Shown here piece after piece: positions 16,430 through 23,930 of a stretch of 30,968 bases of DNA (position 1 is the stretch's first letter; every line of letters begins with the position of its first letter). A program made the translations under genes and the position numbers. Under the pieces are notes generated by a model. The model ran no database searches. It was not told where the DNA came from and saw only the letters and a program-made list of their open reading frames with translations. The stretch is from Lachnospiraceae bacterium. GTDB lineage: Bacteria > Bacillota_A > Clostridia > Lachnospirales > Lachnospiraceae. The stretch covers positions 1 through 30,968 of the forward strand of contig JAEEWS010000036.1 in the NCBI GenBank assembly GCA_016287765.1. The letters run 5' to 3'.

Positions 16430-17541
16430 TAAACAACTACCTTAAAAGACTTTTAAAGGAGTCGACTCCGGACGCACCGGTCTGGAACATAGAAAGCATA
16501 CGTCAGGGCAAAAAGCCCCACTGGAATTACATCGACGGATGCATGGTTACCGCTTTAAATCTGTTATCCTCCATTTCCGGAGATGACAGCTATGCCGGGT
16601 TTGCCGAAGACTTCATAAATTATTATGTGGATGAAGAAGGCAATATCCTGGGTTATTCCAAGGATAAGTATAATCTGGATGACATAAATGAAGGACGTGT
16701 ACTCTTCCCTCTTTACGAAAAGACAGGTAATGAAAAGTACCAAAAAGCCATAGAAAACCTTCATGAACAGCTCCTTAGTCAGCCCCGCACAAAAACCGGG
16801 AACTTCTGGCACAAACAGATCTATCCTCATCAGATCTGGCTGGACGGCATATATATGGCCCAGGTTTTCTCCGCTCTTTACGAAAAGAACTTTGGCCATG
16901 GCGACTACTCCGATATCGTAAAACAGATAACGAACGTTGAAAAACTTATGAAGGATCCTGCCACAGGCCTTTATTTCCACGGCTGTGACGTGAGCAAACA
17001 GGCATTTTGGGCAGATCCAGTTACAGGCTGCTCCAAAACCTTCTGGCTCCGTTCCATCGGCTGGTTCCTTATAGCACTCTCCGATCTCGCAGAGATCATG
17101 GACAGCCCCTCATCTGAACCTGTTAAGCGCATCCTTAAGGACCTTATCATCAGCATCTCCAAATATGCGGATCCCGAAACAGGAATGTACTATCAGGTAG
17201 TTAATAAGGGAGATCTTACCGGAAACTATCTTGAGACCAGCGGAAGCGCCATGGTGGCCTATGCCATGTTAAAGGCCGCAAGACTTGATATCGTAGAGGA
17301 AAGATATGCCGGGATGGGTCAAAAGACCTTTGACGGTATCTGCAAAAAATATTTAAAAGAGACTCAAGAAGGGCTCTCTCTTTCGGGCATATGTCTTGTG
17401 GCCGGTCTCGGTCCCGAGAATAACCCCCGTCGTGACGGCACTTTTGAATACTATATTTCCGAACCTGTGGTGGAGAATGATGCCAAGGGAGTCGCTCCCT
17501 TCATCCTTTGCTATACCGAAATCCTGAGGCGGATCAAATGA
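16417..17541 (+). CDS. Unsaturated uronyl/rhamnogalacturonyl hydrolase, GH105 family
   Basis: A 374-aa (alpha/alpha)6-barrel enzyme that hydrates the 4,5-unsaturated uronate at the end of lyase-made pectin oligomers and so releases it. Asp88 (LDDINEGR), His132 (NFWHKQ) and Asp143 (IWLDGIYMA) fall where Bacillus YteR has its active-site residues, as I recall that numbering; Asp143 would be the acid/base. FWLRSIGWF and NYLETSGSAM are further family marks. No signal peptide. The presence of this enzyme implies that a pectate or rhamnogalacturonan lyase works upstream, though none is encoded in this window. It overlaps its neighbours at both ends. Confidence 0.93.
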   Translation: MYEIINNYLKRLLKESTPDAPVWNIESIRQGKKPHWNYIDGCMVTALNLLSSISGDDSYAGFAEDFINYYVDEEGNILGYSKDKYNLDDINEGRVLFPLYEKTGNEKYQKAIENLHEQLLSQPRTKTGNFWHKQIYPHQIWLDGIYMAQVFSALYEKNFGHGDYSDIVKQITNVEKLMKDPATGLYFHGCDVSKQAFWADPVTGCSKTFWLRSIGWFLIALSDLAEIMDSPSSEPVKRILKDLIISISKYADPETGMYYQVVNKGDLTGNYLETSGSAMVAYAMLKAARLDIVEERYAGMGQKTFDGICKKYLKETQEGLSLSGICLVAGLGPENNPRRDGTFEYYISEPVVENDAKGVAPFILCYTEILRRIK

Positions 17542-18530
17542 GTGATACTTTAATATTTGCGGCTAATGCCGTACTCCCCATTGTCTTTCTGATGGCTACG
17601 GGCTATGTTTTAAAAAGGATCGGCTTTATCAACGACAATTTTCTTGCTCAGGGTAACAAGCTGGTTTTCAGGGTTTTACTTCCCATAATGCTTTTCTTAA
17701 GCACCTACAGGATAGAAACTCTTGAAAGCATAGATTTCGGCTTTGTGCTCTACAGTGAACTGGCCTTGGTTGGGATCTTCATTCTCGGTATCCTGCTCAC
17801 CATCCCCTATAAGGATCGTCCGGGCACAAGAGGCGTGCTGATCCAGGCAATGTTCAGATCCAACTACGCTCTTATAGGGCTTTCCCTTGCTTCCTCCCTT
17901 TTCGGGCAGGAAGGAATGGCTACGGCAAGTCTTCTGGCGGGTATCTTCGTTCCCACCCTGAACTTCCTTGCGGTTATCACCCTCACCATCTTTACGGATG
18001 ATCGTGAAAAGGGCAAGGCAGATGTTAAGGATATTCTTCTTAAAGCTGCAAAGAATCCTCTTATCATAGGAGCTTTGTCCGGAGTCCTGGCAGTGATCCT
18101 AAGAGGTTTTCTGGTAAAGGCAGGCATAACCTGGCGTTTATCGGATATAACGCCCCTTTACAAGGCAATGGAATCCCTTGAAAAATGTGCCACCCCGGTG
18201 GCTCTTCTGGTTCTGGGCGGCAAGTTTGAATTTGCTTCCGTAAAGACCAATTTAAAACCTATAATCTTCGGAACGATCCTCAGAACAGTGCTCGTTCCCG
18301 CGCTTACACTATCCTTTGCATACTTTGTTATGCATATGCACAACGGTGCTCACTTTGCAGCCTATGTAGCAGCTTTCGGAACTCCCGTTGCTGTTTCAAG
18401 TGCCATTATGGCAGGTGAAATGGGCTGTGACGATAAACTTGCGGGACAGTTGGTGGTATTCACCTGTATCGCATCCATATTTACAATGTTTTTAACCATT
18501 GCAATCTTAAGATATGTGGGAATTTTCTAA
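17538..18530 (+). CDS. AEC-family transporter (auxin efflux carrier type)
   Basis: A 330-aa membrane carrier with about ten spans. Family features include the N-terminal PIVFLMATGYVLKRIGFIN, then NKLVFRVLLPIMLFLSTY, and the C-terminal half containing ATPVALLVLGGKFEF and AAFGTPVAVSSAIMAGEMG. Bacterial members move small carboxylates such as malate. The ATG at 17538 overlaps the GH105 stop (ATGA), which is why the longer upstream start was rejected. Its place between pectin enzymes and an ATPase suggests export or uptake of a galacturonate-derived acid, or exchange with fermentation acids; this is inference. Confidence 0.85.
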   Translation: MSDTLIFAANAVLPIVFLMATGYVLKRIGFINDNFLAQGNKLVFRVLLPIMLFLSTYRIETLESIDFGFVLYSELALVGIFILGILLTIPYKDRPGTRGVLIQAMFRSNYALIGLSLASSLFGQEGMATASLLAGIFVPTLNFLAVITLTIFTDDREKGKADVKDILLKAAKNPLIIGALSGVLAVILRGFLVKAGITWRLSDITPLYKAMESLEKCATPVALLVLGGKFEFASVKTNLKPIIFGTILRTVLVPALTLSFAYFVMHMHNGAHFAAYVAAFGTPVAVSSAIMAGEMGCDDKLAGQLVVFTCIASIFTMFLTIAILRYVGIF

Positions 18531-18547
18531 CCTAAAGGAGAAAAAGA

Positions 18548-19648
18548 ATGGCCGAAAAAGATACTGCTTATCTCTCATTAAGGAATATCAATAAAATATA
18601 TCCCAACGGCTTCCATGCCGTCCACAATTTCAACCTTGACGTAAAAAAAGGTGAATTCATTGTTTTCGTAGGTCCTTCCGGCTGCGGAAAGTCAACTACT
18701 CTTCGCATGATCGCCGGTCTGGAAAACATCAGTAAGGGCGACATGCTGATAAACGGAAACCTTGCCAACGAAAAAGGTCCCCGTGAGCGTGAAATAGCCA
18801 TGGTTTTCCAAAGCTATGCACTCTATCCTCATATGTCCGTCTATGACAATCTGGCCTTTGGCCTGACACTGCAGGGCGTGGATGAAGACGTTATCGAGCA
18901 GCGTGTAATGAAAACCGCAAAGATCCTGGGCTTAACGGATTATCTGGACAGAAAGCCCCGTGCTCTCTCCGGCGGTCAGCGTCAGAGAGTTGCGGTAGGA
19001 CGTGCAATCATCCGTAAAGTAGGCATATTCTTAATGGACGAGCCTCTTTCCAATCTGGATGCCAAGCAGCGTGTTACCATGCGTTCCGAGATCACCCAGA
19101 TCCATCGTGAGACCGGTGCCACCACCATCTATGTTACCCACGATCAGACTGAGGCAATGACGATGGCCGACAGGATCGTAGTAATGAAGGAAGGTTATAT
19201 CCAGCAGATCGGAACTCCTTACGATCTTTACTTTAATCCTGTAAATACCTTCGTGGCAAGCTTCATAGGTGAGCCTCCCATGAACCTTATAAAGACCGTT
19301 ATAAAGGACGGTAAGCTCAGCATAGGCAAAAATATCCTGGACCTTAAAGAAGCCGTAAAAAAGGATGTTCTGGACAAATACAACGGTCATGAAGTCTTCT
19401 TCGGTTTCAGGCCCGAAGCAGTTGCTCTTATCCCCGACAGTTCAGTGCCCTCTTTCACTCTTAATTGCGATGTGGAACTTACAGAACTTTTGGGTGACAG
19501 CGCAAACATATATATAAACATCGACGGAGAGCAGGCCATCTTAAAGATCGATCCCCATCAGATGCCTGATTCGGATAAGCTTGAGTTTTATCTTCCCACA
19601 AAGAGCATGTATCTTTTTGACAGTGAGACCACACTCAGTATACTTTAA
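18548..19648 (+). CDS. ABC importer ATPase, MsmX/UgpC-like, canonical copy
   Basis: A 366-aa ATPase for CUT1 sugar importers. Walker A GPSGCGKST at 42-50, SYALYPHMSVYDNLAFGL with the normal YPHM after the Q-loop, signature LSGGQRQRVAVGRA, Walker B IFLMDEPLSNLDA, VTHDQTEAMTMADR, and a C-terminal TOBE domain (FGFRPEAVALIP). MsmX-type proteins often energise several importers. It closes the operon and is followed by a terminator, so the operon carries two ATPases for one visible permease pair. Confidence 0.93.
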   Translation: MAEKDTAYLSLRNINKIYPNGFHAVHNFNLDVKKGEFIVFVGPSGCGKSTTLRMIAGLENISKGDMLINGNLANEKGPREREIAMVFQSYALYPHMSVYDNLAFGLTLQGVDEDVIEQRVMKTAKILGLTDYLDRKPRALSGGQRQRVAVGRAIIRKVGIFLMDEPLSNLDAKQRVTMRSEITQIHRETGATTIYVTHDQTEAMTMADRIVVMKEGYIQQIGTPYDLYFNPVNTFVASFIGEPPMNLIKTVIKDGKLSIGKNILDLKEAVKKDVLDKYNGHEVFFGFRPEAVALIPDSSVPSFTLNCDVELTELLGDSANIYINIDGEQAILKIDPHQMPDSDKLEFYLPTKSMYLFDSETTLSIL

Positions 19649-19655
19649 AATCCAT

Positions 19656-19687
19656 GCGGACAGAGTTGAACCTGTCCGCTGTTTTTA
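19656..19687 (+). terminator. Terminator of the pectin importer operon
   Basis: Perfect 8-bp stem GCGGACAG (19656-19663) / CTGTCCGC (19672-19679), 8-nt loop, then TGTTTTTA. Confidence 0.85.
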
Positions 19688-19690
19688 TAG

Positions 19691-19728
19691 CAAAAAATAA
19701 CCGTACAGCCAAAGACTGTACGGTTATT
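19691..19728 (-). terminator. Terminator of the low-complexity surface protein gene
   Basis: Perfect 13-bp stem (19696-19708 with 19716-19728) and 7-nt loop. An A-run at 19692-19697 gives a T-run on the minus strand. Confidence 0.85.
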
Positions 19729-19759
19729 AAAATTACCGGTTAATTCAACCGACCCCTGC

Positions 19760-20191
19760 TTATCTGCGTGTAAGCTTGGATACTGTGAAGAATGCTGCTG
19801 TACCTAAAGCTGCGATAACTGCAAGGATACCAAGAACATCGCTGTCACCTGTCTTAGGTGTGGTATCATCTACAGGCGCTACTGTAGGTGTTGCTGTTGC
19901 AGTTGCTGCAGGAGCTTCTGTAGCTGTAGGAGCTACCGTAGGAGCAGTTGTAGCCGTAGGCTTAGGAGTAGCTGTAGCCGTAGGTCTGGGTGTGCTCGTA
20001 GCTGTAGGAGCAACTGTAGGAACGGGAGTGTTTGTCGGAGCCTTTGTCGCAACAGATACTGCAGTTGTGGGTGTAGGTGTAGGAGCAACCTCCTCTTCTT
20101 CCTTACCGCAAGCTGCAACTGCCACAACATTCATTACCAAAAGTGCGGACAAAACAACTTCCATAATCCTTCTCTTCATCTTGTTTTTCAT
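19760..20191 (-). CDS. Low-complexity surface protein with lipobox and sortase-like tail
   Basis: A 143-aa exported protein. The N-terminus (MKNKMKRRIMEVVLSALLVM) ends in VAVAAC, giving a lipidation-type cysteine at residue 28. Residues 36-108 are an almost pure Thr/Pro/Ala/Val spacer of TPTVAPTAT-like units. The C-terminus has TPKTG (111-115), a hydrophobic span (119-137) and a KLTRR tail, the layout of a sortase sorting signal. Both anchors in one short protein is odd; there is no folded domain between them. AAAGGAGG lies 9 nt from the ATG. A two-codon frame (ATG-GTA-TGA at 20196-20188) overlaps the start codon. Confidence 0.75.
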   Translation of the reverse strand: MKNKMKRRIMEVVLSALLVMNVVAVAACGKEEEEVAPTPTPTTAVSVATKAPTNTPVPTVAPTATSTPRPTATATPKPTATTAPTVAPTATEAPAATATATPTVAPVDDTTPKTGDSDVLGILAVIAALGTAAFFTVSKLTRR

Positions 20192-20225
20192 ACCATTTTG
20201 CCTCCTTTCGATGGCTTACGCGGCA

Positions 20226-20262
20226 ATTGTATCATTTATCCCGAATAAAGGCAATAGGTCAA
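20226..20262 (-). promoter_or_regulatory. Promoter for the low-complexity surface protein gene
   Basis: On the minus strand, -35 TTGCCT (20249-20254), 17-nt spacer, -10 TACAAT (20226-20231). An overlapping alternative pairs TTGACC (20257-20262) with GATAAA at a 16-nt spacer. Confidence 0.55.
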
Positions 20263-20360
20263 CTCCCGCATAAAAATGATTTGTTTATGAACTCAATAAG
20301 AGTATAATAAAGTAATGTGTCAAAAAAAAGACAAATGTGTTAAATTTATGAGTCAATTTC

Positions 20361-21572
20361 TCAAATCTTGCTATTTTTATGAGCGAGGCGCCAGTCTATA
20401 CATCTCTTTAGATAATCCACATACTCGGGATTTTTGCACATTCCCTTTCCGTCTATATCCGATATCTTAGCCACATCCATACCGTTGCAGGCTGTGGTCT
20501 TCATGACAATGTTCAAAGCTTCCACATCGGTATCGTTGGCAATATATGTACCTATTCCGAAGGCTGTTTTTACCTTGCCGTCAAAATAGGAATGGATCTT
20601 ATCCGCTCTTTCAAAGTCCAGACTGTCACTGAAAAGAAGGGTCTTGGTCTTGGGATCTATACCCAGCTTCTTATAGTGCTCTATCATGGTATCTCCCCAT
20701 TCGAAAGGATCTCCGCTGTCGTGTCTTACGCCGCTGAATAGGGTGGCAAAGGTCAGCTGGAAATCCTCCAGGAAACATTCCGTGGTAATGGCATCCGTAA
20801 GAGCGGTTCCGTTAAGAATACCGTATTCCTTTACCCAGGCATCCATGGCAAACCAGTTGGAATAGGCGGGATTGTGCTTGTGTGTGCCCTGTCCTATGCA
20901 CATGATCCATTCATGGGCCATTGTTCCCACAGGTGTTACCCCGAATTTCTTTGCAAGATATACATTGGAAGTACCTACGCAGAACGAATCCTTATATTTA
21001 TGACCGCAAAGTTCTTTAACAGCCAGTTCCTGAGCCTCTCCCGACAATCTTCTTCTTAACCCGAATTCACTGAAGGCCCCCAGCTTGTATTTTCCGTCCA
21101 AAAGCCAACTTACCTTCTCGTTAAGTCTTCTCTTAAAGCTTTCAAAAAGGGTTGAGTAATCATATGCCATACGGAAATAAACTTCATTTACAATGGCCAG
21201 GGTGGGTATCTCGTACATAGATGTATTGAGCCAGGTTCCTTTGGTCTCTATGGCGAGCCCGCATTCGGAGTCGGTTCCTATCTCAAAATCAGCGTATCTG
21301 GGCTGCCAGAGCCTTAAGAAATCCACGTAGGAGCCCTTGATCCACTTGATGCCGTTCAGATACTCCAGCTCCTCCTCCTTAAAACGAAGTTCGCAATAAA
21401 GAAGGATCTGTCTTCTTATCTCGTCCACCATTTCCTTCGTGAAATGAACGTTCTCATTTCTGCATTTAAAGCTCCAGGTGGTCTTGTAATCGCTGAATTG
21501 ATGATAGATGGCCTGCCCCATTGAAAACTTGTACATGTCCGTTTCCAACAGACTGTGAATGATTCTTTCCAT
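20361..21572 (-). CDS. pncB: Nicotinate phosphoribosyltransferase
   Basis: A 403-aa cytosolic enzyme of NAD salvage that joins nicotinate and PRPP to give nicotinate mononucleotide. The opening LLETDMYKFSMGQAIYHQF is diagnostic of the family; VGTMAHEWIMCIG and the phosphate-site region SGVRHDSGDPFEWGD with LLFSDSLDFERADKI follow. Length matches the PncB type. AAAGGGA lies before the ATG. A hairpin at 21594 separates it from the upstream DUF308 gene. I see no clear terminator between its stop and 20274, only AT-rich sequence. Confidence 0.92.
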   Translation of the reverse strand: MERIIHSLLETDMYKFSMGQAIYHQFSDYKTTWSFKCRNENVHFTKEMVDEIRRQILLYCELRFKEEELEYLNGIKWIKGSYVDFLRLWQPRYADFEIGTDSECGLAIETKGTWLNTSMYEIPTLAIVNEVYFRMAYDYSTLFESFKRRLNEKVSWLLDGKYKLGAFSEFGLRRRLSGEAQELAVKELCGHKYKDSFCVGTSNVYLAKKFGVTPVGTMAHEWIMCIGQGTHKHNPAYSNWFAMDAWVKEYGILNGTALTDAITTECFLEDFQLTFATLFSGVRHDSGDPFEWGDTMIEHYKKLGIDPKTKTLLFSDSLDFERADKIHSYFDGKVKTAFGIGTYIANDTDVEALNIVMKTTACNGMDVAKISDIDGKGMCKNPEYVDYLKRCIDWRLAHKNSKI

Positions 21573-21593
21573 TTTTGTCCCTTTCTAATTTCA

Positions 21594-21614
21594 AAAAGGC
21601 CTTACCGGCCTTTT
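21594..21614 (-). terminator. Probable terminator after the DUF308 gene
   Basis: Stem AAAAGGCC (21594-21601) / GGCCTTTT (21607-21614) with a 5-nt loop. It overlaps the DUF308 stop codon by two bases. The T-tract is largely inside the stem, so termination may be partial and let some RNA read into pncB. Confidence 0.55.
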
Positions 21615-22410
21615 AATTCTCTTTGTCATCTCCTACTGCCGCAGGCTTTTCTGCTGTATCGGAAGCTTCCTTCCTCAGGTTTTCTTCTTCCATGGCTGCC
21701 TGTTCCTTAGATTCCATTACCACTTCGCTTAAATTGATAACGGCCGGATCTTCCTTACCCTTTTTATCTTTTTTGGCAATCTTCTTCGCAAGTTTTGCCT
21801 CCCTCTTGGAAAGCTTCTCCTGCATAGCTTTTTCCTTCTCTTCTACCTTTTCTGCCTTTCTTATCCTTCTGAAATCGGCAACAAAGGTGAACACGGCCGC
21901 AATATCGCAAAGACCGTCAACCGCCAGGAATATACCGGTAAGACGGATCATGGTGTTCTGTGCAGCCTCTCTCTCCAGGATCAGAATGATACCCAATGCC
22001 AAAGAGATCATGGATAAAACAAGGTTTATACCCCACTTGGGGCTTCCGGAAAACTTGAGTTCATAAGCATATTGTGTCTTAAAATAGGAATTCATGATTA
22101 TGCCTATGCCTATGAACACCCAAAGAATATCAAATACAAAATCGGCCCCGAAGATAAACAAAAAGCCCACAGCCATTGCCATTGCCGCGGCTATCACCCT
22201 TAAAGTAAAGGGCTTCGCACCTTTCTGAACCAGCATACTCAACAAAACAAAACCGCCGGATACCACAAGAAGTGCGCCTATAACATAGCATATGACCTTG
22301 CTCACGGTATCGGGATAGATCACCATAACTGCACCGATCGCTATACTTAATATACCCAGAACAAAGAGTTCTTTCTTTATGCTTTTAAACCATCTGATAA
22401 GATTTTTCAT
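21613..22410 (-). CDS. DUF308 / HdeD-like membrane protein
   Basis: A 265-aa protein with six short membrane spans in the arrangement of the HdeD (DUF308) family, for example LGILSIAIGAVMVIYPDTV, YVIGALLVVSGGFVLLS, FIGIGIIMNSYFKTQYAYEL, ALGIILILE and MIRLTGIFLAVDGLCDIAAVFTFV. The last 85 residues form a charged cytosolic tail rich in Lys/Glu/Ala, likely a coiled coil. HdeD relatives are linked to acid stress in enterics, but no function is known here. The ATG at 22408-22410 was chosen over an in-frame GTG nine bases upstream because AAGGAGG is 8 nt from it. The ribosome site lies inside an inverted repeat (22419-22476). Confidence 0.82.
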   Translation of the reverse strand: MKNLIRWFKSIKKELFVLGILSIAIGAVMVIYPDTVSKVICYVIGALLVVSGGFVLLSMLVQKGAKPFTLRVIAAAMAMAVGFLFIFGADFVFDILWVFIGIGIIMNSYFKTQYAYELKFSGSPKWGINLVLSMISLALGIILILEREAAQNTMIRLTGIFLAVDGLCDIAAVFTFVADFRRIRKAEKVEEKEKAMQEKLSKREAKLAKKIAKKDKKGKEDPAVINLSEVVMESKEQAAMEEENLRKEASDTAEKPAAVGDDKEN

Positions 22411-22418
22411 AAAAAACA

Positions 22419-22476
22419 CCTCCTTAAGAGCTGTCCCTTCACAAGTTATAATAGCAAGTATACGCTCTTAAGGAGG
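22419..22476 (-). promoter_or_regulatory. 13-bp inverted repeat containing the DUF308 ribosome site
   Basis: CCTCCTTAAGAGC (22419-22431) and GCTCTTAAGGAGG (22464-22476) are perfect inverted repeats separated by 32 nt. In minus-strand RNA the arm nearer the gene is the Shine-Dalgarno AAGGAGG, and the distant arm is an exact anti-Shine-Dalgarno. The distant arm also lies in the spacer of the local promoter. Confidence 0.75.
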
Positions 22477-22485
22477 ATTTGTAAA
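22457..22485 (-). promoter_or_regulatory. Promoter of the DUF308 gene
   Basis: On the minus strand, -35 TTTACA (22480-22485), 17-nt spacer, -10 TATACT (22457-22462). Transcription would start near 22450, after the distal arm of the inverted repeat, so this RNA cannot form the ribosome-hiding hairpin. Confidence 0.6.
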
Positions 22486-22504
22486 GTAATACGGTCCTGT
22501 AGGA

Positions 22505-22765
22505 CTACAGGATGTAAAGTGATCCTCTGTTGTATAACTGGGCATCAAATACATCTTTCATGCTGTGCCCGTCTATGATATCGGAGTTGGTAAGGATATC
22601 CATGAACTTATCGATATCTCCGGTCTTATCCACCAACAGTTTGTCATTTCTGGATATCTGCCTTCCTTCCATGGTGTAGGTGATGGCATAATCCGTGTTA
22701 TCCATTGCAAACTCGATCTCTCTGCCGTTGTAAATGTCCTTTGTCAATTGACTGAAATCATACAT
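22505..22765 (-). CDS. Small hypothetical protein
   Basis: An 86-aa soluble, acidic protein that I do not recognise. It contains EIEFAMDNTDYAITY and DIDKFMDILTNSDIIDGHSMKDVFD, suggesting a small alpha/beta fold. AGAGGT precedes the ATG, with codon use like neighbours, so it is probably real. The stop codon falls within a small hairpin (CCTGTA at 22496-22501 with TACAGG at 22506-22511). It lies 37 nt after the nitroreductase gene and may share its transcript. Confidence 0.65.
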   Translation of the reverse strand: MYDFSQLTKDIYNGREIEFAMDNTDYAITYTMEGRQISRNDKLLVDKTGDIDKFMDILTNSDIIDGHSMKDVFDAQLYNRGSLYIL

Positions 22766-22802
22766 CTTTTTTTACCTCTTTTTAAGCCCTTGATCTATTC
22801 CC

Positions 22803-23378
22803 CTATACCAAAACATCCCCTAATTTACGTTTCGGTACATAATGCACATCATTTTCGTCACGATAGTACTTCGTACTGCCGTCTTCACCCACATCCACCA
22901 AATTTACTTTCTCCAATGGTTTTCCTATGGCCAAGGCCAATACCGGAACATGGTTTTCTTTTTGACAGAAGATCTCGAAGGCCTTTGTCTTATCGAAATT
23001 TCCTATCATACAGCCACCCATTCCTTTTTCAACCGCTCCCAAAAGGATGGTCTGAGCAGCGATACCCACATCGGTATCGGCTTTACCCGGATCCTTACAG
23101 ATGTCTGTATCCACAACCATAAGAATATAGGCTGTGGGATATTGTCCCGGATGCGGAAGTGTAATCTCCGTCAACATCTTTCCCCATCTGGTAAGGCCGT
23201 TCATCTTTTCAACTTCTTTTTCACCGGTGATCAGATGATATTTGATCGGTTGCAGATTCGCACCCGAAGCAGTAAGTCTTGCCATGTCCACAAGTTCTTT
23301 AAGATCCTCTTCACTCACCTTAAAGTTCTCATCAAAACCTCTGTAGCTTCTGTTCTTTAAAACCAGATCTCTCAGCAT
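22803..23378 (-). CDS. Nitroreductase family protein
   Basis: A 191-aa FMN-dependent oxidoreductase. The N-terminal NRSYRGFDENFKVSEEDL and LTASGANLQPIKYHLIT match the FMN-binding opening of the family (R-S-R and the SGxNLQP region). DVGIAAQTILLGAVEKGMGGCMIGNFD is the conserved core helix and glycine segment, and VLALAIGKPLEK is the usual C-terminal strand. The substrate is unknown. AAAGGAGG precedes the ATG, and the small hypothetical gene follows. Confidence 0.88.
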   Translation of the reverse strand: MLRDLVLKNRSYRGFDENFKVSEEDLKELVDMARLTASGANLQPIKYHLITGEKEVEKMNGLTRWGKMLTEITLPHPGQYPTAYILMVVDTDICKDPGKADTDVGIAAQTILLGAVEKGMGGCMIGNFDKTKAFEIFCQKENHVPVLALAIGKPLEKVNLVDVGEDGSTKYYRDENDVHYVPKRKLGDVLV

Positions 23379-23511
23379 GGCTTCCTCCTTTGTTTTGGTC
23401 TTACGTATTTTATCATAATTTTATAAAAATTTAAATGAGAAAATCGTTACAGTTCTGTGAACATATTCAAGGTAATAATGTGCCAAAAAAAAAATTCAAA
23501 AAATCAGCCTA

Positions 23512-23539
23512 TTTACGGTTGATTTTTTTTAGTTACAAT
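23512..23539 (+). promoter_or_regulatory. Possible promoter entering the ABC block
   Basis: TTTACG (23512-23517), 16-nt spacer, TACAAT (23534-23539). It is AT-rich and only moderately close to consensus, but it is the best candidate ahead of the plus-strand ABC genes. Confidence 0.35.
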
Positions 23540-23552
23540 GGTAGCATGCTAA

Positions 23553-23891
23553 CGAACTGAATTATTTTTTCACGCAAAATATTTATATAGGGCAAAACGA
23601 ATCACTCGTTTGTTTTCATCAAAAATAAGAGAGAATCAAAACGATGCACGCGTAGTTACACAAGACCACTTGAAGATGCTTACAAGAAATATGATATGTT
23701 TTTCCGGAGGAGAGATCAAACGCCTATCAATAGCCCGAACCTTGTTGAAACAAGCGGACGTATATATTTTTGACGAATCATTTTCTTGTATTGATGAAGA
23801 AACAAGATTACGTATTTTTGAAAAAATATTAAATAAACTTAAAGGGAAAATTATAATAGTGATTTCACATGATGATTCAATCGAACAATAA
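23553..23891 (+). pseudogene. C-terminal fragment of an ABC exporter ATPase
   Basis: The open frame runs from 23553 to the stop at 23889-23891 and has only a TTG at 23610 as a possible start. It encodes LFSSKIREN, which resembles the post-Q-loop LFSGTIRENI of ABC exporters, then after a shortened stretch the signature FSGGEIKRLSIARTLL, Walker B VYIFDESFSCID and the switch IIVISHD. The Walker A half and membrane domain are absent. The helical region between Q-loop and signature appears deleted. This looks like the tail of a peptide or bacteriocin exporter left by rearrangement. Confidence 0.7.
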
Positions 23892-23930
23892 TTTAATGTA
23901 AAAACAGTTTTTATATAAAGGAGCAACCCA

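Noticed and set aside
19776..20273. A 165-codon plus-strand frame rich in Val/Ala/Gly
   Set aside because: It is the antisense of the Thr/Pro repeat spacer, which opens frames by composition. No ribosome site is present and it overlaps the minus gene's promoter.
20300..20312. TATAAT-like plus-strand -10 box
   Set aside because: No suitable -35 and no plus-strand gene downstream; the interval is AT-rich.
22565..23360. Plus-strand frames of 172-185 codons across the nitroreductase gene
   Set aside because: They are antisense shadows of a gene with clear family motifs and a good ribosome site.
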